Assembly (NCBI RefSeq): GCF_958298935.1
Contig: NC_084928.1
Span: forward strand, 22,661,501 to 22,725,500
Direction: 5' to 3'
DNA length: 64,000 nt
Source of the DNA: Phragmites australis
Taxonomy: Eukaryota > Streptophyta > Magnoliopsida > Poales > Poaceae
The first letter of the stretch is position 1. Every line of letters starts with the position of its first letter. Shown here piece after piece: positions 41,851 to 53,236 of the stretch. Under the pieces are notes generated by a model. It was not told where the DNA came from. It saw only the letters and a list, made by a program, of their open reading frames with translations, and made no database searches. A program made the translations under genes and the position numbers.

Positions 41851-42642
41851 TGTTGGGGGTCATTGTTAAGGACCCCTGATGGCCCCTTGACTTAAACAAC
41901 CCGGCCTCCCAAAGGCTCAACCTCCCAAAGGCTCAGTCTCTCAAAGCCTCAGCCTCCCGAAGCCCTGGTCTTCCGGAGTCCTGCCTCCCAAAGGCTTAGC
42001 CTCCCTAAGGCTCGGTCTCCCGAAGCCTCAGCCTCCCGCTGCTATAGCCGACTTCCTGGAGGCTACTGGGTGACTCATCAGGCCTCAGGAAAGATCTGCC
42101 AGAGGGGGAGCGCCCGTCGTACTTTACCTGTAAGAAGGTGACCAGCATTAAATGCCTAGGCTAGTGGACGCTGCTAACACCCTGTCATAATGGAGGCTAT
42201 CCTAACACCCCTGATAGTGTGACACCAGGCCACAGTTGGCGACCGGCTCGCCCCCTTCAGGGGCAGGCACCACGATAATTACCACGGTAGATATTTATCT
42301 CCCAGATAGGGTAGAAAGCAATTATCCGGGATAAGTCCCAGTAAATCGGTCAAATCCCAGATATTTGTCCATTATGATAACTTATACGCTAAGCTACGCA
42401 TGACCCTATAAATAGGAGCCATGGTCGTCTGGGCTAAGGGATGAGTTAGACAACAAAAAAGACACAAAGGTGAAAACACACCAAGTCACGCTATGATACT
42501 CTTCCCAGATCGACCCATTTTTTCTACCATCAATACATTCGTGGTGTTCGTTCCTCTTAAACTTCGTCTCCAAGATTGAGTCTTCTCCTTAGAAAAAACT
42601 CTTGCTGTACTTGCTGGGGCAAGATGAACTCTTGCTCCAACA
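41851..42642 (+). mobile_element. 3' LTR of the Tat element
   Basis: 792 bp, starting TGTTGGGGGTCATTG and ending CTCTTGCTCCAACA (inverted TGTTGG/CCAACA ends). TATAAATA at 42417-42424 lies in ACCCTATAAATAGGAGCC. It contains the CCTCCCGAAG-type 18-bp repeat block (41905-42045). The next five bases, aaatt, are the right copy of the target duplication; the integrase frame of the outer gypsy resumes after them. Confidence 0.93.
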
Positions 42643-43620
42643 AAATTCTTTAACCTGCTTCTAAGAGATGCACCTCATGAGCACTCTATGGGTGCCTCTC
42701 TGATAAATGACACCGTCCACCAAGGTTTGCATCTAGTCTCAATGGGAAATCTGCTTGGATAATGCCTCGTCCTCAGGTAAGACTCGATCTTGAAGAAACT
42801 TACAGATTGGATCCATCCATGTATCCTTGTATTATAGTAGAACTACGAGTTCCCTCATAAATCCTTTTGGATCGTCGATTCGTGGTGAGCCCTCAAGTTG
42901 ATTATAGGTCTCGTGGACCACCACTGCTTCGGTGGTGTCATTTGTAGATTTCATGGACGGCTTCAAGAGTCTTTCTATGAAGGTCCTAGTTTGTCCTAGA
43001 TATCGTGAGGAGGCTAGTCGGGCAAGACTATCGGTGAGACAATTATCCTTTTTCGGAATGTACCTGACCTCAAGTCTGATGAATTTCATTTCCTGCTACC
43101 TCACCTTTGCAAGGTAATTTACCATGGTCTTACCTGAGGTTTGATACTCCTTGTTAACTTGCTTCACCACTAGCTGTGAATCCCCTTTCACCAGAAGGTG
43201 GTTAATACCATGCGCAAAAGCTACTCAAAGACCAGCGAGCAGACACTCATACTCGACTACGTTGTTTGTGGCAAGGAAGTCTAACTACAAAGTGTATTGT
43301 AGTCTTTTTCCTAGGACAACAACAGTGAGTATTATCCCAACCCTTGAGCCCTGGAGCGTTAGTGACCCTTTAAAGTAGAGAGTACATACATCGGGCATGT
43401 CACTGCTGTTGTTCTGGAGTTGATCGAATTCTGTACATTCAGTGATAAAGTTAGTGAGTACCAGTTGATTGCAATACGAGGGACAAAGCGAACATCAAAT
43501 TCCCCAAGCTCAATAGCCCACTTGGTGTTTCGTCCAATGGTGTCTATGTTGTGGAGGATCTCTTAGAGTGGGAAGATTGATGGTATGGTGGTCTTGTGAG
43601 CCTGAAAATAGTGTCTTAGC
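42643..43620 (-). pseudogene. Minus-strand gypsy: second RNase H and start of integrase
   Basis: Read downward: 'TNNVVEYECLLAGLCVAFAHG' and 'GDSQLVVKQVNKEYQTSG' (about 43290-43130) are the E and D segments of the second, Tat-type RNase H. 'MKFIRLEVRYIPKKDNCLTDSLARLASS' (43089-43006) is its end. Then comes the linker and, to 42643, the region just before the integrase zinc finger. The latter continues at 17769 beyond the Tat insertion. The frame has several stops. Confidence 0.85.
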
Positions 43621-44690
43621 CAGCGAGAGACCATTACTACCATATATAATAGCTTTTGTACTTGCGGCTAGAACTCCTTAGAACCATGGAGTACTTCACT
43701 AACATAGTATATCAGTCTCTGGCTATTCTCCCGCTTGTCTGGCACTTCTCTTTCCACCACTAATATTCCACTCACAACTCATGGTCCGGCTGCTATGTAG
43801 AGCAGGAGTTCCTCTTCTGGGTTGGGAGCGACTAGCACATGGGGGAAGAAAGATACCTTTTAAGATTTTGGAATGCCTCTTCAGACCATTTGAACTAGTC
43901 ACGTTGGCGTAGTAACATAAAACAAGGAAGCCCCCGATCTTTGAGTCGGGATATAAGGTGGCTGAGAGTTGCCATGCACCTGGTTAGTTTCTTAACTTCA
44001 CGTACTAACCTAGGAGGACATATTTCTTCGATGGCCTTGATCTTTTTGGGGTTGGCCTCAATTCCCCAGTGTTACACCAAGTACCTGGGTAGCTTTCCCA
44101 TTTCAACTCCAAACGCGTACTTCTCTAGATTTAGCATTACCCTATGCTTGTGTAAATTGTTGAAGGTTTCTTGCAGGTCAGAGATAAGGTCTCCCTTCCT
44201 CTTGGACTTGAAGACAAGGTCATCGGCGTATGCTTTGATGTTTTGGCCAATTTGGTCGTAAAGAGTTATTTGCATGTTGCACTGATACATAGTGCTAGCG
44301 CTTTTTAATCCGAAAGGCAACTTTACATAACAAAATACCCAGAAAGGGGTTATGAAGGAGGCTTTCTCCTCATCCTCAGGACACATATGAATCTGGTGAT
44401 AACTAGAGTAGGCATTGAGAAGGCTTAGAAAGTCACACCCGGAGGTAGAGTCAACTATCTGATCTATTCTAGGTAGGGAGAAGGCATCCTTTGTGCAGGC
44501 TTTGCTGAGGTCGGTGAATTCCACACACATGCGCCACTTGCCTTTCGACTTTTTAACCATGACAGGGTTAGCAAGGCATCGGGGTGCTCCACTTCTTTGA
44601 TGAATTATGCCTTCAAGAGCCTCTCAATTTCCACCTTGATCACCTCTTTCCAGTCAAGTGCGAACCGCCGGAGCTTCTGCTTGATAGGCT
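43621..44690 (-). pseudogene. Minus-strand gypsy reverse transcriptase
   Basis: An open 162 codons at 44560-44072: 'KKSKGKWRMCVEFTDLSKAC', 'DAFSLPRIDQIVDSTSGC', 'LSLLNAYSSYHQIHM', 'WVFCYVKLPFGLKSA', and the catalytic box 'AYADDLVFKSK' at about 44230 (YADD, an accepted YxDD variant). 'VMLNLEKYAFGVEMGKL' is the thumb start. The upstream part near 44690 has 'RFALDWKEVIKVEIERLL', and downstream to 43621 is the RT-RNase H connection, much decayed. Unlike the Tat element nested within it, this older copy still has its YxDD box. Confidence 0.88.
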
Positions 44691-44699
44691 TGGGGATAT

Positions 44700-45450
44700 T
44701 GAGCATGTCGAATGGTTGTCATGCAAACACATCGATGTTTTCTTGGACAAAGGTGATGAACTCGAGTTCCTATTTCTGGTTCAGGGAGGAGCCAACACGG
44801 ACGGTCTTAGTTTGCTCTGCTGGGTCCAGAGGAACAGTCTTGACATCACCGTGGGACATCATGGCTACCTTGGGCCTCAAGTTCTTGGTCTCCTTGTCGG
44901 GTTGGTGTTGTACCGCCATGTTGAGGCTCCGCTTGTCGTAGCGCAGAGCTGCCTTGGTGCAGCCCTAAACAGTGATGACTCCCTTGGGCCCTAGAATCTT
45001 CACACACTGCAAACGTAGTGTGTAGCAGCCATGAATTTGGCTAGAGCTGGTTGCCCTAAGATGGCATTGTATGCCATCTTGGAATCGACCATGTCGAATA
45101 GAATCATTTCTATTTGGGGGGAAGTTGTTGGTTTTCCCGAGGATAACGGGAAGTGTGATCATGCCCATAAGCGTGGCGAAGATCTGGGTACTATGCCATA
45201 GAAGGACTGAGTAACCAGTTTGATGGAAGATCGAGAGATCTGCATCGCATAAAGTGCACTTGCGAAGAGGATGTTGAGGGAACATCCTCCATTGATTATC
45301 ACTTGGGTAACCATGCAGTTGAGTGATTGTGGGCTCGACCACTATTGAGAAGCGGCATGGCCATATGAAGTTCTCTGGGCAGTCATCTTGGTCGAAGGAG
45401 ATCTCGATGTTAGACCCCATGACTACCTAGTGACTCTTGGGGATAGCGGC
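44700..45450 (-). pseudogene. Minus-strand gypsy protease region
   Basis: One frame reads 'ALIVNGGCSLNILFASAL' (about 45290-45240), the plant gypsy protease active-site block with N-G-G where D-G-G or D-x-G is usual, then 'FDMVDSKMAYNAILGQPALAKFMAATHY' (about 45100-45010), the C-terminal ILG box. A different open frame, 45420-44965, is longer but shows no protease pattern; I regard it as an overlap artefact. The missing aspartate would inactivate the enzyme even without the stops. Confidence 0.75.
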
Positions 45451-45699
45451 CAATACTTCCCAAGTCACCATGTTGTACTACGTTTTAGATTTGTAGGATA
45501 CCGAGCCACTGAATATGTGGTTGATGGTCTTGTTCTCCTTTTGGAAAGAAAGCAATATGAGTCACCGCTGGAGTTGGAGTCTCTACTCTGGATTGTGACC
45601 TAAGTCGCCTTCTCCTTAATCTTGTCGATGTTAGCCTTGACCACCTTCTGGAAGACGCGGCATTGTTGGAGACTGTCCATCAGTTTGGTGGAAGTTGCA

Positions 45700-47080
45700 C
45701 CATGGCTTGTCAGAGTGTTCGTCAGTGCCCGACTGATTGCCTTTGCCCTAGGATGAGCCAGGATGGTTATCAAGATGCGTATCAGGAAGATTTGCCAAAA
45801 CTTCATCAGATTTAGTTTTCATACCTTTGCCTCCCTTGGAGTTTTTCTTCTTGTGCTTGTTCCTCAAAGAGTCGACATCTAGTCCAGACTGAGGGCGTTG
45901 GATTCCCTGATCCCTTTCTTTGATGAACAGTAGAGCCTCCTCAGTGTTGGCAATCTTGTTGACTATATCCATTAGTTCTTGGGCCATATTAGACTCTTCC
46001 ATGGTGACATCTTCAACACACCAGCGGCTCCTAACCCCTCGAGTAAATGCCTGGATGACATCAATGTCGATTATCTTTGGGATGGTGTTCCAGGTGTTTC
46101 TGAAGTGTCGAATGAACTCACGTGGGGTCTCCTTCTCCATCTAAACAACATGAAAAAGTTCATTCTTCTGGACGGGACAAATGTATGTGCCTTGGATATT
46201 TGCCCAGAACAAGTCGCAGAGCTACTCCGACGAGTAGATCGTCCTCGGTGGTAGGTTGGTTAGCCAGGTCCTGGTTGACTCTTTAAGAGCTATGGAGAGG
46301 TAATTGGCCAAAACTTTATTGTCCCCCCAGCTACTTGTATAGTGTAGTGTAGATTTGGAAGGACTTAACGGGATTGGTAGTTCTGTTGTACTTCTCGATT
46401 GACACGGGTCAGAACCCAACCGACCAGCCAACCCTCTGGAGATATGGAGAAAAGACTTGGCGCCCATTAATGGCACCCTGAGAGACTTGGGTGTCCTTGA
46501 GTGCTCTACTCATAGGAGTCAGAGACCGACCGCGACTTCTACTCGAACGACTGTGATGCCTTGGTGATATTTGGTTAGGTCATCGAGGAGAAGTCAAAAG
46601 TTCCTCAGGGGTCCTTGAGCATCTTCGTTCATCGATAACTTCGCGCAGGTCCAAGGTAGGATGGTTTCTAATTGGCAAGGTCTTGCGGTGGCGATGAGCT
46701 CGGTTGTCTTCTTAGCCAATTTTATTCTAAGGATTCCATCTTTCTGAATCTAACTCATCACAAGAAGGACTGGCGTGAGACTTCCCACAGGTAGAGTTGT
46801 TAGTGGTCACTGCTTGATGAGAGGACTCGGCCTATGCCTAAGCTTGCTTGGTGAGGTCATCCATTAAGTTGAGCCAATTCTTGCCCTCGAGAGTGGACAG
46901 AACTACAGTAGGATGTTGTTGAAGTGCATCGTGAAGACTTAGGAGCCTTTGAGCCGCCCCAAATCTGAAACATCGAGCACCTTGCTGATGGTGCGGACTG
47001 ATAGGATTTGAGTTCCCAATAGGGTTTTGGATCAGGTCATGAGACATTGTCATCAGTAGGGGTTGATTATTGTTTCCCAC
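45700..47080 (-). pseudogene. Minus-strand gypsy gag
   Basis: Read downward: 47080-46838 has the N-part with 'RLLSLHDALQQHPTVVLSTLEGKNWLNLMDDL'. 46476-46222 has the Retrotrans_gag core 'GDNKVLANYLSIALKESTRTWLTNLPP'. 46140-45748 continues 'ETPREFIRHFRNTWNTIPKIIDIDVIQAFTRGV', 'IANTEEALLFI' and a lysine-rich tail ('KHKKKNSKGGKG'). The pieces lie in different frames with stops between them. Order and content match gypsy gag. Confidence 0.85.
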
Positions 47081-47570
47081 GGCTGGATGAATGAGATCCC
47101 ATGAGTTTGCAGGATTATCGTCATGATTGGATGAAGAAGCGCTTCCATGCCCAATGATGTAGACTTCTCAAGGGTATGCTCTGATAGAGGAGGAGTCTAC
47201 ATCCATCATGGATTTGTCGTTGGAGGATGCCTCCGGATAGGTTCTTCGATAATCCATGTTGTCAAAAACTGCGGGGGAAGACACCGACTTGCAGTGAATG
47301 TCGCTTGCGCGAATGCCTTGATCATCGACCGGTTCAAGCTCAATGCCGTAATCTTTGGCACACTAATCCATAAAACAACTTACCTCGTTGTTGGATTCAT
47401 CACCAGGGAAGTCGTCCCCTAGATCCCCATGATTGATCATCGGATCCTTTTCGGGTGAGAGGGCAAAGTTGTCATAGAACCCCTCATCCAAGTAGCCAGT
47501 CCTTGGTGTAGAGTTGGGTAGAGTCACTGACATGTTTCGTGGAGACGATTCGATGTTGTTGGGTATGAGC

Positions 47571-47588
47571 CCCACGGATGGCGCCAGC
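47571..47588 (-). promoter_or_regulatory. Primer-binding site of the minus-strand gypsy
   Basis: The minus strand reads TGGCGCCATCCGTGGGGC just inside the right LTR. The TGGCGCC start is shared by many plant gypsy primer-binding sites. The primer tRNA cannot be fixed without a search. Confidence 0.65.
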
Positions 47589-48162
47589 TTTCAATGATTA
47601 GTAAACCGCTGATCTTACGAAAATGTGATTAGAGTAGGGGATACTCCCTCTTGCCGAATCATGCACTGAAAGATAGAGATTTATACAGGTTCAGGCCTCT
47701 CGAAGGATAATAGCCCTACGTCCGGTGTTCTTTTATTGATATTCAAGACAGACTACAAGGGGGTCTAGGCTAACCTAGATGGGATCTAAACCTAGTCAAA
47801 GGCTCCTCATGCATAATCTCAAAGAGATGTTAATGTAGATCGTGATTGCAGAAGGCTAGGGGCTCATTGAGTGGTTGTTTCTGGTAACTAGATTGCTTGT
47901 CCTTCGCAGGGTCCCCTGGCTCCGTATATATATGGGATTGTCGTGTAGCATCTGGACTCCTTTCCGAGTAGAATTCTGTCATCCTTAATCTTAGGGATAG
48001 ACTTCTTCATTAAGAGATAATCCTCAAACCCGCGAGCAGTTTTTGTACATCTAGGGACTCCTTTCCAAATATACTCGTATGTTGCGAGAATCTAGGAAAC
48101 CCTAGGGGAGTCGTACACATATAGGATAATCGTATACGGTAGTTTTATAGTACTCATCGTCA
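47589..48162 (-). mobile_element. 5' LTR of the minus-strand gypsy
   Basis: 574 bp. On the minus strand it starts TGACGATGAGTACTATAAA (48162 downward) and ends CATTGAAA, where the sister LTR has CATCGACA. A palindromic TATATATA lies at about 47932. The five bases after 48162, atgaa, repeat those at 11276-11280. Confidence 0.92.
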
Positions 48163-49617
48163 ATGAAGTTATGATTGGTGATGAGTCTCCACTTGAAATT
48201 GTTGGAATTGGTTATGTTAAAACAAAAACCCATAATGACACTATTAGAACCCTTACAAAGGTTTGTCATGTTCCCATCATGAAAACATAGGAATGGAGCT
48301 CTTTCAATATTCCAATAGTGGATGTGTGTACATGATAACATTCATTGATGATTTTTCTTACAAAGTTTGGGTTTATTTCTTAAAACACGAGAATGAAGCT
48401 CTTTCAATATTCTAGAAGTGGAAAGCTTTTGTGGAAAATCAAACTAGCAGAAAAATCAAGAAACTTAGAACCGATAATGGATTGGAATTTTATAACGGTG
48501 AGTGCGATACATTTTGTGCTAATCATGGTATTGCAAGACATTCGACTATTCCAGGAAATCCTCGGCACAATGGTTTGGCAAAGCATATGAATCACACTCT
48601 TCTAGAAAAAGCATGTTCCATGCTTTCAAATGCAGACCTATTAAATAAGCATGCATTGTGGGTTGAGATTGTTTCTACGGCTTGTTAATTGATCACTTTC
48701 TCTCCAATTCTGCCATTAATTTTTGGATTCTAGGAGAGGTTTGATCAGGTAAACCAGTTGATTATTATTCTAAATTATTTTTTTGGTTGTCCTGCTTATG
48801 ATCATGTTACCACTGGGAAATTAGAGCCTAGAGCAATAAAATGCATATTTGTTGGATATGGTTCTAGTGTCATAGGATATAGTTTATGGTGTTCTGATTC
48901 TCACAAATTGATCATTAGTCATGATGTTACTTTTCATGAAGATGTTTTACACTCATTAAGTAGTGATAATGTGGGTAGTTCATCCACAATTGAATCTGAA
49001 ATTTCTGAAGCTGTTACAAGAAACGAATAATTTGGGGTAGTTTTACCTACCATTGATAATGATTATTTGACTACTCTTACTCTATAGCTAATTTATGATT
49101 CTTCTAATCTCTAATGATCATTGTGTTGTTCAAGATAGTATAAGAAGAAATATGGCTGCTAGATATCATAACACTGATGATATGACATGTTATACTCTTC
49201 TTGATTTACAAGATATTTATGATACTGGTGAGTCTTCTTCTTATTCCAAAGCTATCTCATGAGAAAATTCTTTTTAGTGATTGATAGCTATGAATAAATA
49301 AATTGAGAGCCTTCATAAAAATCATACATGTGATTTGGTTGAGCTTCAAAAATCACAATTTAAGTTATCTTTAAGTTAATGTCCTACTAATGAAGAAGAG
49401 AAAGACTACATGTCATGTGTTCCTTACGTCAATGTAATTGGAAATCTCATGTATGTTATGATTTAGCTCATGTAGCTGTGGTTAGTAGATTTATGCATAA
49501 TCCTGGCAAAGAACATTAGAATGTTGTTAAGTTGATTCATCATTATTTGAAAGGTATTTCTCATTTTGGCTTGATGTTTGATAAGAATAAGGTGAAGACA
49601 AATATAATGTTATTGGG
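48163..49617 (+). pseudogene. Copia protease end, integrase and RT pieces (right part of the split element)
   Basis: The protease continues in frame from 11280 ('VMIGDESPLEIVGIGYVKT', 'LTKVCHVPIM'). Integrase: 'FSTIDDFSYKVWVYFLKHEN'-type core before 48431, 'RKIKKLRTDNGLEFYNGE' (second Asp), 'HNGLAKHMNHTLLEKA' (the Glu position reads Lys), and 'FGCPAYDHVTTGKLEPRAIKCIFVGY' (48783-48870). RT survives only as its end: 'EEEKDYMSCVPYVNVIGNLMY' and 'LVDLCIILAKN'-type pieces, then 'FERYFSFWLDV' before 49617. Most of RT is deleted. The remaining pol stops exactly where a minus-strand LTR piece begins. Confidence 0.8.
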
Positions 49618-50656
49618 TTTGTTTCCTTACCCCACGCCTCCCTTTATATAGATCCCACTAATGGGCTTTCACGTTGGTGGCCCATTAGGACTCTAATCCA
49701 TCATAGATCACAATCCAATCAAATCCACTAATGGATCCAATCCGTATATGTTGTTCAAACCTATTAAGTGTGTAATCCGTTAGTTTCACATATAAACGGC
49801 ACAACTCTGAAACCCTTTTTCGAACTAAAATTAACAGCGGACCCTAGTAGCGCATATTGATTCCCAAGTATATATAAAGGTCATGTTGGTTGAATCTTGA
49901 TATATACATACACAAATACCTTTGCCTCACGATACCAGTCAAGCTTAAGGTGAGACATGTGACATCCTTGTGATAGCTCGACCATTCACCCAATCTTGTA
50001 GTGGATTACTAAACTCATGATTAACTCTTTAATAATATTGGCATGACCATGCACTTTCTAATCCAACCACATTGAGAGGTCCATAGATACCTTTCCCGTT
50101 ATATAAGAGATGGCAAATTCCATCTTAATCGCTCACACTACATGACATGTTCATGGTGAAGCCAAAAACTACCTTTGTAACTATATAGTTACTGAGTACC
50201 ATTTGGTAGCCCCAAAATGTAACACTACATATTCTGAAAATCTTGGCAATCTCAGGTATAAGGATCAACTGGTACACCATTTGAGATTACAACTAATAGC
50301 GCATCACATAACAATCCCATCAATATCTCAAGATGGGTCTATCCAACACTACGTTCTTTAACATGTGTCCACATTATTGATTTGATATCTCCATATCTAT
50401 GATCCATGAAACATGGTCATCAATCAGTACATGTACTAGTTTGCGAATCATTATTATCCCACATAATGATATAAGACTAGGGTTCGTTTAGAATAACATC
50501 ATAATAAAACAAAGAGCTTTACAAACAAGTCACATGCTTTCTAATCAATGTAAATGATAATTATCCAAGAAACCGAATAACATATTTTTCAAAAGTACAT
50601 AAATATAGACGTTATACAATCATCTCTATGATTGCCATTATGGCATATCACCGACA
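49618..50656 (-). mobile_element. Copia LTR fragment (U3), minus strand
   Basis: On the minus strand it starts TGTCGGTGATATGCCATAATG and follows the + LTR at 15914-17450 for about 1.04 kb, through 'GATAGACCCATCTTGAGATAT' and 'TGTAATCTCAAATGGTGTACC', to CTATATAAAGGGAGG. It then stops just past the TATA box, so R, the tandem-repeat zone and U5 are absent. It is preceded on the same strand by copia RNase H sequence (50706-51064), so it is the start of a 3' LTR. Confidence 0.85.
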
Positions 50657-50705
50657 CAAACCTCTATTATGATGGTACAGGGTTACGTGTACAATGCCTA
50701 TATTT

Positions 50706-51064
50706 TTAGGTGCTTGAGGAGTCATATCTAACTAGAACTACTATTGAGGCATTATCCAAGCCTTCCCTTGACTCAAAATTGTTATAAATATGTTCATGAA
50801 GAAATTGTCTCCGAAACCCCGAAGGGCTTCTAAGCACCCTGAATACCAAGTCCATGCAATGCTTGAACTTAGTCTTATAGAGTGACTTGGTAAGCATATA
50901 TGTAAGATTATCTTCGGTATCTATCTTCCCCATAATAACTTGCCCTTGTGCAATAATATAACGAATAAAGTAGTTCTTGATATCAATGTGCTTGGTCTTC
51001 GCATGGAACATTTCATTCTTGGTGAAACACGTAACACTCTAGCTATCACAATAAACAATATTAA
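50706..51064 (-). pseudogene. Copia RNase H C-terminal end
   Basis: Read downward: 'LPYDINIVYCDS', stop, 'SVTCFTKNEMFHAKTKHIDIKNYFIRY' and 'KIDTEDNLTYMLTKSLYKTKFKHCMDL'. This is the CDSQSA / RTKHID / LTKPL end of copia RNase H. It stands directly before the LTR start at 50656, as in an intact element. Its strand is opposite to that of the copia pol pieces at 48163-49617, which lack precisely this part. Confidence 0.85.
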
Positions 51065-51277
51065 TATCATATGGTAATGCGGTTAACATGCTATGGTGAC
51101 ATGGTGTGGAGTATGTGAGAAGCCACGTTGAAATATGACATGGCTTAGCATTTGTGATGAGTAGTTGACAACTTTGAAGGAACTGAAAAATGCATGAAAG
51201 ATATGAAGAACTATTTGGATGCCAATATGGATACTGCAAGGAAGAGGCAAATTAAGAACAAACTTGCCTTGGTCTTC

Positions 51278-52433
51278 TCAAGTCTACTTTTATTTCTTGA
51301 ATACACTTGATCCTTGAGCTTCTTGCTTTTGTCTTTACTATAAATATCACAAGTAACACTAGAGAAAATATTAGCTTTAGAGCAATAACAATTAGTAGGA
51401 GTTTCATCATTGGATATAGAATTGATATCAAATGAATTGCTAGAACTAGCACATGTCAAATTTATATTCGGCAAAGGAAATGTGCTAATATTCACATGAG
51501 GTTCATAGGATTTTACCATGATTACTATTACCACAGGAGCTATTTCTAGCATAGCATGAGAATCTACAAGATCCTCATGAGTGCAAAAAAGCTTGTCATG
51601 ACTTTCTTGAAGGCTCACATGCTTGCCAGTAAGCTTTTCAAGTTGAGCTATTATCTCAACATTTTCTTTCTCCAAAAATACTACACAAGAATTAGAGTTA
51701 GTAGCATAAGCATCATTAATAGGAGAAATAGTGAATTTATCCTTAGATAAAATATTACAATTAGGACATGTCATTTCTAAATCCACTAAAGTCATAGCAT
51801 CTAATTTATCAAGCAAAGAAATATGGTTAACTTTAAGATCCATATAAAGATTAGATAAATTAAAATAGGATTCTTGAAGTTTTTCATATTTCACATTTAA
51901 GGCTTTGAGTTCCTCAATCTTCCCAATGAGGAATTCCTCTTGCCTCTCAAGGCTATCCTCTAAGCCTTCTATGGTGGCCATTAGCTTGATCATTTTAGAC
52001 ATATTCTTTTTGCTCAAGTGATCAAACCTGAGCTCATCACTATCACTAGCACTAAAACTAGCATTAGCATTATTAACCTCACTTACCGCTTTCTTTTTTC
52101 CTTTTGTCATAAGGTACAATGGAGAATCGATGTGAGGGGATAAGCACCTTAGAGAAGTGGATGCTTCACTTCCAAGTTGAAGACAATCCATATTATAATG
52201 TCTATATTGATGACATGTATAGCACATCCTCCTTGATCTTCTCTTAGGTGGGCCTCTCTTCTTGATTTTTCTTTAAGCCTTTCCACTTAAGCTTTGCCTC
52301 AAGTAAGCTTCTATTTCCTTCAAAATATTAGTCTCACAAATACTAATAGAAATAGATGCATCACAATGAGGATAATTAACCATAGCATCATAATATATAG
52401 GTAATTTTGCACTAGATGATATGCAAGGGGGGT
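51278..52433 (-). pseudogene. Sirevirus-type gag, partial copy A
   Basis: Read downward from about 52420: 'YDAMVNYPHCDASISIS', a basic stretch 'RKIKKRGPPKRRSRR', then a zinc knuckle CYTCHQYRHYNMDC (about 52220) and a long coiled coil ('LERQEEFLIGKIEELKALNVKYEKLQESY', 'LEKENVEIIAQLEKLTGKHVSLQESHDKL'). Open from 52227 to 51211, but the last 20-odd codons after 51278 belong to unrelated sequence, so the end is a chimera. Nearly identical to the copy at 56464-57465. The N-terminal gag core is missing in both copies. Confidence 0.8.
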
Positions 52434-53236
52434 GAATAGGCGTTTTTACAAAAAATTCTTCCCCTTTTACCGTTGGTCTAAACTTGCAGCGGAAAATAAA
52501 CTAACAGATTTTTCACAAATGAAAATCCTAAATATGCTAGGCTCAACTAGTGCACAAACACCCTAAATAAGTGTGGAGGTTACAATCCTAGGGTGACAAA
52601 GATTACTGAAATCTAACAAAAGATATGCAATAAAACTCTAATTGAAAAATCCTAAAAACACTATTCACCAGAGTATCCGGGTTCAGAGTGTTTGCAATGG
52701 ATTATACAGAATCCGGAGTATTCGGGTTCAATCCGGAACCTCCGGGTTCAACAGGGAATTAGCTCGAAACTGAAATTAAAGAATAGCTAAAGAGTTCTAG
52801 CTCAAACCAAATTAAGTCATGTGTTTCAAGTGATGATTCCAGGTAGATCTATGAAGAACCTACAATCAATTTCACACGAACAAAGTAGATCGAGAAAGTG
52901 CACAAATATTAAGTAAGAACACAAGAGCATGAAAACAAGAGAGCAGACACGCGATTTGTTTCCCGAAGTTCGGACACCTCCTCTAGAGGTTCCTACGTCT
53001 CTATTGAGGGACTCAGTCACACTTGAGCCGGGTCTCCCACAACTCTTTTCCTCTTCAAGCTCAGTCACACTTCAGCTTGGCTTCCATTCTTTATTTCTTC
53101 CCTTGCGGAGGCAAAATCGAAGCCTTTACAAACTTCTCATGGCACACCACAACTTTGGGTGCTCGCCGGTGACGCCTAACCGCATAGGAGCTTCAAGCTC
53201 CAAGAGTAGCAAACGCTTTGGGAACTTCTTGCCGAT
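51278..53236 (-). repeat. LTR-gag segment, copy A of a 1.96-kb direct repeat
   Basis: Pairs with 56516-58473 at an offset of 5237-5238 bases. By eye there are about 20 substitutions and one 1-base gap over 1.96 kb, that is about 99% identity. Roughly two-thirds of the changes fall in the non-coding 0.8 kb (LTR part) and one-third in the 1.15-kb gag part. Boundaries are sharp on both sides. Confidence 0.95.

Larger units (their letters stand above)
17770..42642 (+). mobile_element. Tat-lineage Ty3/gypsy element (level 3 of the nest)
   Basis: A 5' LTR (17770-18340, truncated) and a 3' LTR (41851-42642) both start TGTTGG-GGTC-TTGTTAAGG. The flanking duplication is aagtt (17765-17769) / aaatt (42643-42647), one change. 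Between them are gag, protease, RT, RNase H, a second RNase H, integrase, a 98-bp tandem array and a long antisense ORF region, then a PPT. The second RNase H and the antisense ORF mark the Tat lineage. The internal region is split between gag and protease by the Sirevirus at 19735-32923. Its own sequence is about 11.7 kb. The element is defective in several places. Confidence 0.93.
11281..48162 (-). mobile_element. Minus-strand Ty3/gypsy element (level 2 of the nest)
   Basis: Related LTRs bound it (11281-12889 and 47589-48162). A perfect 5-bp duplication atgaa flanks it (11276-11280 and 48163-48167). On the minus strand from the right are LTR, PBS, gag, protease, RT, RNase H, a second RNase H-like segment, integrase, and the 3' region with an antisense ORF, PPT and LTR. 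About 10.5 kb is its own sequence; the rest is younger insertions, both in its integrase. The RNase H arrangement and the ORF downstream of integrase point to the Tat lineage. All coding parts carry stops. Confidence 0.9.

Noticed and set aside
44965..45420. 151-codon minus-strand frame in the protease region
   Set aside because: Another frame of the same stretch carries the protease landmarks (NGGCSLNILF, AILGQPAL); this one shows none.
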